The notes under the pieces were generated by a model. The model ran no database searches. It had not been told where the DNA came from and saw nothing but the letters and a program-made list of their open reading frames with translations. From the NCBI GenBank assembly GCA_905183005.1, contig CAJJDO010000031.1, positions 413,842 to 477,841 of the forward strand: a DNA stretch of 64,000 bases, written 5' to 3'. The stretch is from Paramecium pentaurelia (taxonomy: Eukaryota > Ciliophora > Oligohymenophorea > Peniculida > Parameciidae). The position numbers were made by a program, and so were the translations under genes. This document shows positions 10,822-21,668 of the stretch, one piece after another (position 1 is the stretch's first letter; each line of letters begins with the position of its first letter).

Positions 10822-11648
10822 TCATAATGATTGATAAAACTCAATTAATTATTATAGATTACCAAATAATCTAGTTGAAAATGTTCTTTTAGTTTTTTGT
10901 TTAACTCTTTCTAATACAGGACCATAATCCATAATTGTTGTTTCTGGTCTTCTTTTCTTAAGTGCTATCCATTCATTAAATAGATCTGAGAGTAATAGTT
11001 AATGTAATTTCTTCCAAAAATTCTCCTCCTTTAATAGAAATCTGCAAAAATTTTTAAGTGCTACTCTATCTGCAATTTCCTATAAGTTAATTTCAATTAT
11101 ACCTTTCTATCTCTTTCATCAAGTTATTCTTATAAATGAAAATATCGCTTAATGAAGAAAGTGATATTGATAGAAGAAGCTGCAAAATAAAAATCATTTG
11201 ATGATTTACACATTTCTTTAACCATAGTTTCTTTATAATCACTCACAAAATTGATAATATCATCTAATGATTATACTCCACCTCCTCTAAAATCTGTAGT
11301 TGGATCAGCCTATTAAAACCCAAACTCTGTCCATTTTTAATTTCTAATCTCTTCCAAATCATTTTCTGTTAATAAATACCATAAACCCTTTATTCTTTTA
11401 ACACAATTTTCATCTTCATGAGAATATAAAGGATATAATTCAACTCTTAGATTCCACCATTCTTTAATTTCTTGATTTGACAAATTATAAGTTTCATCAA
11501 AACAAGATGATAAGTACTTTTCTTTAAATTCCTTATTTTTTGCATGAGTATGTGGCTCATGAGCCATTTATATTTCAGTCCATGGGTGACTCTTTGGTTG
11601 ATGTATAAGAACTATAGTTTGATCCTTTTGTTATATTTCTTAATTCAT
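10822..11648 (-). CDS. ELMO/CED-12 domain protein
   Basis: 267 residues after removal of one 23 nt intron (11080-11102). The diagnostic ELMO motif is present: 'WTEFGFQQADPTTDFRGGG' followed by 'VQSLDDIINF', matching the W-x-x-x-G-F-Q-x-x-x-P-x-T-D-F-R-G-x-G signature of ELMOD proteins. The rest of the domain follows ('SSNDFYFAASSINITFFIKRY', 'LFNEWIALKKRRPETTIMDY'). ELMOD proteins act as GTPase-activating proteins for Arf-family GTPases, and ELMO1-type proteins regulate Rac. This short single-domain form resembles ELMOD. The in-frame ATG at 11648 was chosen; a second Met lies 27 codons downstream. Confidence 0.88.
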
Positions 11649-11951
11649 TTTAAAAATATTTTCTTTTCTTACATTCTTAAAATTAATTAAGAAATAATAA
11701 GTACAAAATCTTCATATAATTTATGATAGAAGACAATCTATCATAAATTATTATATTAAAACCAGACTTTATAATTATATATAGAGAATGCTTTTAATAA
11801 TCATATTGATAATTAATTAAGTTACTTACTAAAAAAAGGGAAAATATGACCAATTATTTACTCTTGATTGAAATAAATATAACTATACATTAAAGATAAT
11901 TGAATATATGAATAATAATATATTTTTAGATTGTATAACTTTATATTTGAA
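11649..11951. other. Intergenic, upstream of ELMO gene
   Basis: About 300 bp between two minus-strand genes, so it should hold the ELMO promoter and the 3' end of the M16 gene. It contains a short inverted element near 11725-11750 (TTTATGATAGA ... TCTATCATAAA), which could form a hairpin. No coding frame is supported. Confidence 0.5.
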
Positions 11952-13531
11952 TCATTTTAATTGATTCAATACCTAATCGAATGTAGGCAATCTATTGGCT
12001 AATCCTCCTTCAGCTACTAAAGTAGGTCTACTCTTCAATAAATCAACAACAGCTTTGTTTATTTAATCTGATGTAACTGCATCAATATAAGTGGCATAAT
12101 CATTGATTTTAATTGCATTGAATACTTTCAACTATAATATATTATTTAAAATTTTACGCTTTTAGCAGCTTCTTCTAATCTGTCTGAAGTTCTTTCAAGA
12201 GCCAAATACAATTAAGTCTTTAAAATATTCTTAGCTCTTGTTAATTCAGTGTTTGAAATAGGTCCTGTAAGAGCTTTCAATTCATTTACAACACTACTAA
12301 GTAATTCAGATCCTTTATCTGCTGATCCGATAATTTTAACTCCAAATAATCCAGCATCAGAAAAAGTAAAATTCAAACTTTCAACAACATCAGCATATGA
12401 ATTCTTGTTTAAGACTATATATATTATGATATGAATAAATACTGTTTCTTTATAATCTTGATTGAGCACTTCCTTATAATCCTAAAAGAGCATTGAGTAC
12501 TTAGAATACTGCAGCTTATGAATTTGTCCAGTTAGTTGATGGGAATAATAATGCAATGGCAATTTCATTGTCATCAGTTAAATTTCTTACTTCACCTCCA
12601 ACATATTATGTTTATGCTCTAACTTTAGAAGTTTAACCAGCAGGAATAAATCCAAGGGAATCTTAAACCAAACTTACAAATTCAGTATGATTGTAGATTC
12701 CAGCACCAGCAACAATAATTTTAGATGGATTGATATTTTCCAATTAAAATTTCTAAATTGTATAAGCACTCAAATTTCCAATATTAGTTTTAAATCCTCT
12801 TAATGGCATTCCCAAACCAGTCAAACCAAAAGCAGTCTTAAATATTGTTTCATTAAATCCTTCTCCACCTATAAATAAAATCTTAAATTAAATTACTTTT
12901 AATGATATTTTCCAAATTATGTGTTCCATAATTTTTTTCAACAGCAGAATTTGCAGCTACTACTGATCTTGGTTCTAATGCACAATCAGATACGACTTTG
13001 AATACATCTACTACATCATGTGCCAAACAATGTGCTTTGAAGTATGCACTTTCTTAATCATAATCCATTTCAAATTCACCTCCTGATTATTGAATAACAC
13101 CACTAAATAATATTAGATGCTAATATACTAGTTGATGGTTTCATTTGTATTTAAAACAGTCTTGTAATAAGTATTTTTGATAGACAATAATGATCCTGAT
13201 GTTTCATTTGTCTCATCTCTAGTACCAACATCCAAAAGAATACCAACATCTACTCTTGAAGGAGATGAAGCACTCTCTGTCATAACAGTGATGCCATTTG
13301 AGAGTTTTGTAACCTCATATCTTCTTTCCTATTCTCTGATCTCACTACCTTATTATCCTACTGCAGATTTAGGACAACCAGCAGCAAGTTTGTAAAGATC
13401 AGAAGACTTATCATCTCTGTAAATTAAATCATGTAATTAGGCTCTCAAAGTAGAGAATTTGAATTGGGACTAAATAAAATCTTATTATTTCTTACCTTTG
13501 ATGCAATTCTTCCTGAAACTCTAAAAAGCAT
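11952..13531 (-). CDS. Mitochondrial processing peptidase alpha-like (M16 family)
   Basis: Six exons; introns of 26, 26, 28, 28 and 26 nt leave 482 codons. The N-terminus 'MLFRVSGRIASKSQFKFSTLRAQ' is a typical mitochondrial presequence. Conserved M16B blocks include 'TKLSNGITVMTES', 'SRVDVGILLDVGTRDETNET', 'YYKTVLNTNETINYGVIQ', 'SGGEFEMDYDQESAYFKAHC' and 'CALEPRSVVAANSAVEKN'. No HxxEH zinc motif occurs where the catalytic beta subunit would have it, which fits the alpha subunit. In many eukaryotes the MPP subunits double as complex III core proteins. The glycine-rich loop is reduced to 'LLGLQGSAQSRLQRN'. Alternative reading: a complex III core 2 paralog. Confidence 0.82.
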
Positions 13532-13621
13532 GATATTTTATTTTAAAATAAATTTTGTATATGTTTGATATCAATAACATTATCAAATTATAGATATTAA
13601 ACTAATATTATTTAGGTCTTA
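13532..13621. promoter_or_regulatory. Short bidirectional promoter region
   Basis: 90 bp separates the divergent start codons of the M16 protein (minus) and the second channel-like protein (plus). It must carry both 5' regions. It is almost pure A/T and no specific site was recognised. Confidence 0.5.
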
Positions 13622-15607
13622 ATGTAATAAGAAAACGAGCCTACAAGTATAAGCATATCAAGAAGAGCTGCCTACAACTATATAAAGCCTATTCTACATG
13701 AAGATTCCTTAGTTTAAACACCAACCACATCTTTTCGTTCATGTTTTAAATAGATAACCTAGAAACGTAGCATTTTTAAATCTTAACATTTAACAAATGA
13801 AATTATTGTCAATCAGTTTCCACTTTAAGAATCATTTGATGAAATTGGAAAATACTAATCATAATATTTTCTTACTGTAAATTAGATTGCTAGTATACTA
13901 AATTCAACATTTCATACTATTATTTGCATTTATGTGCTTATACTTTAATTTTTTCATTAAACAGAGCAATTAATATTATTAAGAATAATTGGAATGATAT
14001 TATTATTTTTTCATTTGATCTTATGCTTACTTTTGAAATAAAACATATTAGATGCTTCATAATTGGCTACATTAATATTTTATATAGTTACTTTTATTTT
14101 TGAGAATTAAATTTTAATCATATATCTTTTTATCAGTATTTTTCATATTCAAACTCTATTAAATGTGATAAAGGTTTCAATTATAATTATATCCAAATAA
14201 TGTAATAATATAATTATTTTTAGATGGTTTTACATAATTTTTACTTTTAGAAATCATTATACTAATCTATACAGTACATATATATGCTAATTTCTTAATA
14301 ATTTTTATGTAAGAATCAATTGATAGTTACTCATTCTGGTTTATTTATCTTAAATCAATTAATTATTCAATAAAAATACTTCTCTTTGATTTCCAAATAG
14401 ATGATGAATCAACTAAAAATCAATTAGCTAATACATTCTTCATCATATTTAATATCAACTATTACTTCTTATTATTGAAAAGATATGAAAAACATAAGAA
14501 ATCTTATTTCTTATATGATCATTTTTAAATGTTTATTAATAATAGATGCATTCAAATCAATATTTCACTTCTAGAGATGTTTAATTTTGTATGGATCTTA
14601 CTGAAATTGTAATTTTAAGATTAATTTTTAAAAAAATTAGAGAATCATAAAATATAAATCTATGTAGATTAATTAAAGAAATGTTAAATCATTGAAAAGA
14701 TATTTTCAGAAGAGTTTATTAGAAATTTAGCTTAAGAAGCTAAAATTATCAATGTCTTTAAAAATGAAATAATTCCAAATCCAGGATTATATATTGTCAT
14801 TTAAGGTGGAATGAAAGTATAAATTTAGGCTGAATATGAAATTAAATAAATCTTAAAAGTAATTTTATATTAATAATTTAGTAAGGAGATTACTTTGGTC
14901 TTATTGAAATGATTCTTAATAAAAGTTAAAATTTATTTCTAAAATCTATAAAAGAAGAAAGCTTGCTTATATATATTTCAGGAGAAGATTTTCATTATAA
15001 AATAAAAGAGTTTTAAGAGGATTATGAAATAATGAGATATATTCATGATCAATTGTTATTCACATAAAGTACAACAAAAATTAAATAAAAATGTTATTTT
15101 TGTTAAGAATATCACATTCATTCTTAATGTAAATTAATAAATTTCAAACCTGAATTTGATCTTGAGAAATTGAAATTAGATTAATTAAATGATCGAAGAT
15201 ATTTCTAAAGAGTAAATACAAAGCGTACTTTTTAAATAAGAAATATTTCAGAATCATCCAAAGATTCAAATTAATTTGAAGAGTCCTTTGAAATTGATCC
15301 TATTAGCTCAGATATACTTAATGATAGATAAATAGGTAAAAATATTTTAGGATCCCTTTCTTAAATGATTGTTTGCAATTCAAAAATATCTCAAGAAGGA
15401 ATACCATAAATACATTAAACTTAAAGTTTTAAAGTATAAGAAAGTTAAACTTAACAAAATTAATTGAATACAACATAAGGATGGAGAATTTTCGATTAAG
15501 AAAATAAAAATATTTGCATAGATAATTTAAAGAACTTTTAGTTTTATGATCCTGTGTATAACATAGAAACTATAATCCGAAAAGTAAATAAAATGTTAGA
15601 ACATTGA
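13622..15607 (+). CDS. Second channel-like protein with CNBD and zinc knuckle, no K+ filter
   Basis: Introns at 14202-14223 (22 nt) and 14859-14881 (23 nt) leave 647 codons. An N-terminal Ser/Thr-rich cytosolic segment is followed by about five or six hydrophobic spans between residues ~95 and ~290, and a linker. A CNBD-like fold at ~residues 357-450 shows 'NPGLYIVIQGGMKVQIQA' and 'QGDYFGLIEMIL', but the phosphate-binding Arg motif is unclear. A zinc knuckle near residue 480 reads 'CYFCQEYHIHSQC', followed by 'RRYFQRVNTKRTF'. No TxGYG filter is present. It shares this architecture with the gene at 2074-4809 and is probably a distant paralog. Its stop lies 11 nt from the convergent neighbour's stop. 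Confidence 0.75.
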
Positions 15608-15618
15608 ACTTTTATTTT

Positions 15619-16272
15619 TCATAGTTAATCAACATGATCAGCTACTATATCTACTGGGGCTTCACAAACACCTCCAAAATATAGGTTGAGTCTATATCCA
15701 TTCTTCCATGCATAACAAGTTCTATGTTAAATTGTTTATTTTTCAAGTATATCTCCATTGTCATCCATTAATTCATAAATGGTTGAATCAGCCAGAAATA
15801 TCAAACGATATTAATACCAAACTTCTGTTCTAATCTTAGTATTAAAAATTCTTATAAGTTGATCAGGATGTTCATAGGGAACTACACTATTATCATAAGC
15901 ATATGCTGCTATTTCCACTAAATCTTTTTCTTGACAATTTGGTATTTCATATACTCCTTATTCATTATATTTCAAACATGATTAAGCTCTTCTGAAAACA
16001 AATCTATCACTATCTTTATGATGGAGTGATCCTAGACATCTAGAATAGCCATATAACTTATTCCAAGAAGTCATACATCTCATTTAATTTTCATTATGAG
16101 GAACAACATAAGTTGCTGCAGTCAGACCTAACTTAATTCTTATTTGAACAACTTCTAAATTCTTTTAATGTGCAGGATATGTAGGAGTTTCATATTGATC
16201 ACCTTTCTTAACTGTTAATGTATATTATGCTTAATGAGTAGAAGCAATGAAAATATATAACAATAATATCAT
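15619..16272 (-). CDS. Secreted or lumenal protein of unknown function
   Basis: Intronless, 217 residues. The N-terminal 'MILLLYIFIASTHQAQYT' is a classic signal peptide with probable cleavage near residue 15. The mature part is polar with several Cys ('RCMTSWNKLYGYSRCLGS', 'SCLKYNE', 'IPNCQEKD', 'RTCYAWKNGYR', 'GGVCEAPVDI'), suggesting disulfides. No later membrane span is visible, so it is probably secreted or kept in the ER, cortex or trichocyst lumen. No family recognised. It is divergent from the enoyl-CoA reductase gene by 54 bp. Confidence 0.7.
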
Positions 16273-16326
16273 TAAAATTTATGAGTGATTAATTGATCAT
16301 TAAAAGGAGGAGACGTAATACAATAG

Positions 16327-17286
16327 ATGCCACAAATTAAATTATCACTCTAAATTTGTCAGACAATAATTCCTCATTGTTAACACTTAAGCAAGAGATA
16401 TCAAAAATAAGTATTACTTTTGGAATATTCCATTAGCTAGAATTAAGCCATTAAGATAATGGTTAACAAGTGAAGATTTAAAAACTGTATATGATGATAA
16501 TAGCAAACCTTTAAATAAATGTGGATTTAAGAGTGGATAAGTGTTGGTTGTAAAGGATTTAGGACCTTAAATGCTATGGATCACAGTATTTTATGCAGAA
16601 TATGTGGGTCCAATTTTGATGTTTGTTTTGTTGTACTACTTAGGCAAGAAAGATAAGTACACCTTTATGCAAAAGTAAGTAAATAATTAAAGATTCAAGA
16701 TCTGCTTTGTGGATGGTAGCTGCACATTATATAAAAAGAATATTGGAAACAAAATTTGTACATGTGTTTAGTCGAGACTCAATGCCAACAAAACGAGCTT
16801 TGATTAATTGTTTCCATTATTGGATTCTATGTGGAGCTTGTATTGGATCTGAATTATATTTATTGAGAACTTTTAAGGAAGATCCAGCTTGGAAGAAGAT
16901 TTTTATTGCTTTATTTGCAGGATTTGAATTTTTAAATTTAATGTGTCATTTGAGATTGGCTAGCTTTAGAAAGTAACCAGCTATTAAAAAAAATGACTCT
17001 GATTATGTGGCATTGAACAAATAAAGATAAATTCCATATGGATGGGGATTTGGTAGAATTTCAAGTGCAAATTATTTTTGGGAAACAATGGCTTGGGTTA
17101 GTTTCACTATATTTACTGGTTCATATGCAGGTAATATAATGATTAATTAATTTAGCAATTGGATTTACTGCTTTTTCATTTTCTTAAATGATGATTTGGG
17201 CTAAATAAAAACATTAAAGATATCTTAAAGAATTTGGAGACAAATACCCAAAAAATAGAAAAGCTATAGTTCCATTTATTGTATGA
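16327..17286 (+). CDS. Very-long-chain trans-2-enoyl-CoA reductase (TECR/TSC13 type)
   Basis: Introns of 34, 25 and 25 nt leave 292 codons. The steroid 5-alpha-reductase-like C-terminal domain is clear: 'AAHYIKRILETKFVHVFS', 'MPTKRALINCFHYWILCG', 'IPYGWGFGRISSANYFWE', 'MAWVSFTIFTGSYA', 'MMIWAKQKHQRYLKEFGD', and a C-terminus in 'NRKAIVPFIV'. TECR performs the last reduction of the fatty-acid elongation cycle in the ER membrane, using NADPH. Several hydrophobic spans match the multipass topology. The 5' exon (M-P-Q-I-K...) depends on a 34 nt intron, longer than usual here, so the first ~12 residues are less certain. Confidence 0.85.
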
Positions 17287-17408
17287 AGAATATAATATTG
17301 TGTCATCATTTAAATATAAATAAATGCATTTTTATGACGTTTTATAATTTATAATACGTATATATGTGATGATGAATATGATATTTTTCATCATTAATAA
17401 ATTCCTGT

Positions 17409-19038
17409 ATGTATATTTAACAGATTGCAAGATCAATCATCAATCGAAGTTGCTTTTCAACTGCAACAATAAATGAAGGTACATTCTTAGATTAAGTCAT
17501 GGCTTATTTCAATAAGGCTGCTGGACATACAAAAATAAGTCAAGATAAATTAGAGTAAGCATTCTATTTCAAGATTTTAGCTTTTACAAGAGCACTGATA
17601 TAGTGATTAAATTCAATTTGCCATTGGTGAGAGATGATGGAACATACGTTTGCGTAATTTATTAAGATAAAATATATAGGTGCCTGCATATAGAGCTTAA
17701 CATAAGACTTATAGATTACCTACAAAAGGAGGAACAAGATTAAGTCCACATATCAATATAGAGGAAGTAGAGGCATTGTCATTTTTAATGACATTAAAAA
17801 ACTCAATTTTGGATTTACCATATGGTGGTGCTAAGGGTGGTATTGGTATCAACCCTCGTAAATTTTCAAAGAGAGAAATTGAGACTTTAATGAGGAGATA
17901 CACTTTAGAATTAGCAAAGAAGAATTTCATAGGTGCTGCTATAGATGTACCAGGACCAGATCTTGGAGTAATTGTATTAAGTAATTTCAGACAGGTGAAT
18001 AAGAAATGAGTTGGATGAAGGATGCATATACTAAATTTAAAGGACATTAAGACATTAATTCTGTGGGATGTGTGACTGGTAAAGCAATCAATTAAGGTGG
18101 AATATCAGGAAGATAAGAATCAACAGGAATGGGAGTAAGTTATTAAAAATAAAAATTAGATATTCTTTGCTACTAGAGAAATATTGAATGATGTGAAGTA
18201 TTGTCAATCTGTAGGAATTGAACCAAGTTTGAAAGGGAAATCAATAATAATTTAAGGATATGGAAATGTATAATACAAAAATTAATAGTAAAGGTTGGTT
18301 CATTTTGTGCTAAATATATGTACGATTATGGAGCCACAATAATAGGAGTAGCAGAACATGATGGATCAATTTATAATCCAAATGGAATAAATCCATATGA
18401 GTTGGCTGCTCATAAGACTAAAACTGGAGGAGTTAAGGGATTTGTTAATGCATCAAAGTATTGGGAAGATGAATCAGCAATATATTAATAATGTGACATT
18501 TTCATTCCAGCTGCTTTTGAGAAAACAGTTAATGCTGGCAATGCTGATAATTTTAATTGTAAGATTATAGCTGAAGGTGCCAATGGACCAACTACAATGG
18601 CAGCAGAAGATAAATTGTTATCAAAAGGAGTGATATTTTTACCAGATATTTTGCTTAATGCTGGTGGTGTTACAGTTAGTTATTTAGAATGGTTAAAGAA
18701 TTTAAAACATATCAATCCAGGAAGAATGACAAGAAGATGGGAAGAGTAAGCAAAACATAGAATTCTTGAAGTTATTAAAATGAGTACAGGTCTCAATATT
18801 AATATTAAGGACAGTAAGCTTGCAAAAAAGATGTTGGAAGGTCCATCTGAAGTATTTTTATTATTTAATTGACTAGACTGATTTAGTTCATACAGCTTTA
18901 GAGTAATCAATGATAGAGGCAGTCAATAATATTATGGCTACTTCTAAAGAATACAAAGTCAATTTGAGATTGGCAGCTTATATTAGTGCAATAAATAAAT
19001 TAAATGAACATTTTGAAATGGCAGGAATTGAAGCATGA
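17409..19038 (+). CDS. Glutamate dehydrogenase, mitochondrial
   Basis: Seven exons, with introns at 17555-17580, 17654-17679, 17968-17990, 18135-18159, 18268-18293 and 18852-18876; the spliced frame is 493 codons. The N-terminus 'MYIQQIARSIINRSCFSTA' is a mitochondrial presequence. Family blocks follow: 'YRLPTKGGTRLSPHIN', 'DLPYGGAKGGIGINPRKFS' (glutamate site and catalytic Lys region), 'FIGAAIDVPGPDLGTGEQEM', 'VTGKAINQGGISGRQESTG', the Rossmann 'GYGNVGSFCAKYM', and 'KIIAEGANGPTTMAAEDKL' with 'LPDILLNAGGVTVSYLEW'. It catalyses reversible oxidative deamination of glutamate to 2-oxoglutarate. Length suits the hexameric class. It follows the reductase gene on the same strand by 122 bp. Confidence 0.95.
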
Positions 19039-19086
19039 TTGTTATATATATCCAAAAAAATATTCATTAAAATAAGTCAGAATAAA

Positions 19087-19944
19087 ATGATAAAATGGTT
19101 TTGTATACTCTTAATTTTTGAACAATTGCTTGCTTAAGATTTTCATGTTACAATAGATGAAATTGAAGAAGAAATCAGTACTATTCCCATTTATTCAGAT
19201 AGATAAAAAAAAGATTTATTATGGATCTACAGTGAGAATAGAACATTAAACTTCAAAATATTTTCTTCATTCTCATTTAGTGTCTTATGGAAGTGGATCA
19301 GGTTAATAATCTGTCACAGGTATGTAGGCTGATCATGATTATAACAGTTTATGGACTATAAAAGAGTGTTATAATCAACCATTAAAAAAATATGGTATTT
19401 AATACGTGTGATTATTATAGATGATCAAATAAAATGTGGAGATTGTATTAGATTAGAACATATGTTAACAAATAGAAATTTACATTCTCATCCTCATTAA
19501 GCACCCTTTTCTGGAAATCAAGAAGTTTCTGCTTATGGAGATAATGGTAATGGAGATACAAGTAATATATTTATTCTATATTAATTAGGTGATGATTGGA
19601 TATTGGAATGTATTGATAATAAGAATGGTGATCATTTTTAAGCATCAATGTGGTTTTATTTAAAACATAAATTAACATAAAAATATTTGAGGAGTAATAA
19701 AAAAGATAATTTTAATCAAAGAAATTGTGGATATCATTGTCCAATAGAAGGTTAACTTGAAATTAGTGCTTAATCTACAAAAAATGCAGATGCAAAATGG
19801 AAAATACATTCAGGATTATTCTATTAATAACCATAATAAATAGAAGATGATTATGAATAAGATGGAAGACATTGTAATACTTATGGTTAATGTGATGATA
19901 TAGATGATGATGAATTTGAGACTGTTGTATAAAAAGACTTGTGA
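19087..19944 (+). CDS. SDF2-like MIR-domain protein of the ER lumen
   Basis: Introns of 25, 26 and 27 nt leave 260 codons. A signal peptide ('MIKWFCILLIFEQLLAQ') precedes the MIR repeats: 'IYYGSTVRIEHQTSKYFLHS' with 'YGSGSGQQSVTGMQADHD' and 'LWTIKE', then 'IKCGDCIRLEHMLTNRNLHS'. These resemble SDF2/SDF2L1, ER proteins that work with HSP40/BiP chaperone complexes, and the MIR region of O-mannosyltransferases. After the repeats a C-terminal extension ends in an acidic tail ('DDIDDDEFETVVQKDL'), not the usual HDEL-like retrieval signal, so its localisation is less certain. Confidence 0.85.
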
Positions 19945-19991
19945 TTTATATTATTATAAATATATATATTATTATTAAATTTTTATTATTT

Positions 19992-20441
19992 ATGAGAAGG
20001 TATTTAATTTATAGTATCATAGTAAGTAGGGTACAACAATACAAAAGTCAGAAAAATCTATTAAAAGTCAATCTGAATATTCTGATCATAATATTAGTTA
20101 TACAAGTACTAGAAAAGAAATGCTTAGTGAAAGATTAGTTAATTCAGGTGAATAGGCTAGACTTGAAGAATATTTAAAATAAAAATTTATTGATGTTGGT
20201 TGGAAAGATGATTTGAAAAATCATGCAAAATGTTATTTATATTATTATATATATAGAATTTATTAGAGAAAATGGACTAAAAATAGTTCATAAAGAAGAT
20301 TTATATAAATTATTATCAGTCAAAGGAAAAGAAACTGTTCCAATGAAATTAAGAGAAGATATAGTTAGAAGATTAGAAAGATTCATAATTGAACTTGAAT
20401 AAGAAGAAGAAGGTGAATATGATGATGAAGATGATGTTTGA
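19992..20441 (+). CDS. ENY2: ENY2/Sus1 transcription and mRNA export factor
   Basis: Introns at 20000-20022 (23 nt) and 20232-20256 (25 nt) leave 134 codons. The conserved core is 'ERLVNSGEQARLEEYLKQ', 'FIDVGWKDDLKNHAK', 'FIRENGLKIVHKEDLYKLL', 'GKETVPMKLREDIVRRLERF', closely matching ENY2 (L-x-x-S-G-E...L-x-x-x-L...C-G-W-x-D-x-L-x-x-H). ENY2/Sus1 is shared by the SAGA deubiquitinase module and the TREX-2 export complex. It carries an N-terminal polar extension of ~45 residues and a C-terminal acidic tail, both longer than in animals. The first intron begins only eight bases after the ATG. Confidence 0.88.
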
Positions 20442-20495
20442 ATTAATTAATTCTTTCTAAAAATATTTTGATTTTATTTTATCTATGTAATAATG

Positions 20496-21372
20496 TCAAA
20501 TGTTTAACTCAACTTATAAAGCAGTTAAGTATGACATTGGGCACACTTTACCTATTGTCTTTAATGGTACAGATAATCCTGAATGGATAGTTAAACTAAA
20601 TAATTTATTTAAATTATTTACGAATCATTATAATTGTATTTAACATATTATCTGACTTCCAATTATTTATTAATGAAAAATCTCCAATCACATTTCTTCA
20701 CTTTTGCATGACAGATTAATTCAATATTAAATTTATTATCCACTAAAAATCCACAAGCTTTATCATTTCCTCTTCTTCTCAAATAACCAAGTTTGATTTC
20801 TTAGTTTTAACAACTTAATGTGTTATCTAAAGTATTAGAAGCCTTTATGAAGAATTCATTTAAATTTTAAGTGTAATTAAATAGTCCATCAAAATTAAAT
20901 TGATTATTACTAGTGTTCCATTAGATTCCTTCTCTTAAGTACCATTATGGTTGTGTGAAATTAAAGTTATAATTGACGAATAATCCTGAATTGAAAGTTG
21001 CCCCTAAACATAAATATATTGATTACATAAGGAATGCCAGAATTTCTGATTTACTTCCTTTTAAAATCCAAATTAATATGAAAATTTTTTATTGACAGAA
21101 AAGACTTTGGCAAAGTAAGAGGCTTCAAATTTACTAAGTTTCCATTAACCCAAATCTAAACCTAATTTCAAATCAGTATGATCTCTAACTCTGAAATGAA
21201 CCTTAGTAGAATTCCAAGGGAAGCGAACATCAACTGTTTAACTTTTACAATATTTTCTATATCTGAATTTAGTATCTTAATTCTTCATCTAACCATTAAT
21301 TTATAATGAATGATTTTCAGGATTGTCAACAAAGAAATTAAAGAATGCACTATCTTTTATTTGGCTCGTCAT
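20496..21372 (-). CDS. Possible mitochondrial porin (VDAC-like beta-barrel)
   Basis: Introns of 23 and 26 nt leave 276 codons; 275 residues is close to the ~280 of VDACs. The sequence is made of alternating polar and hydrophobic stretches typical of beta-strands ('DVRFPWNSTKVHFRVRDH', 'DLKLGLDLGQWKLSKFEASY', 'SLWATFNSGLFVNYNFNFTQ', 'RFFINKQLEVRQYVKYNYND', 'LTIHSGLSVPLK'). It has no signal peptide and no helical membrane span. The C-terminus 'YLTALQVELNI' could be a final strand. VDAC identity is inferred from length and pattern, not from a diagnostic motif; an unrelated all-beta protein remains possible. Confidence 0.5.
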
Positions 21373-21668
21373 ATTTTTATAATTTTAATTAATTAAATCA
21401 TTTTATTTATAATCTAACAATCAATCAAATAAATATCGAAATTCAAAATTAACTATTAAATTCTTAAATCTATTGAAACCAATTATCGCAAATTAAGAGA
21501 ACAATATAAAATATTTTCCTATAAATTATTTACATCATTAAAAATTTTGATATTTTTCATAATTAAATAATTATTTCATTTAGTTGCTTAAATTTAATTA
21601 TAAAAATATTAGACTTCTATAATTAATATATATTGAATAATTTATTGTATTTAATATGTTGTTATTAT

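Noticed and set aside
12249..13395. Short plus-strand frames at 12249-12434 and 13177-13395
   Set aside because: Both lie antisense inside exons of the M16 gene and have no independent support.
17709..18047. 112-codon minus-strand frame
   Set aside because: Antisense of the glutamate dehydrogenase coding sequence, whose motifs are unmistakable on the plus strand.
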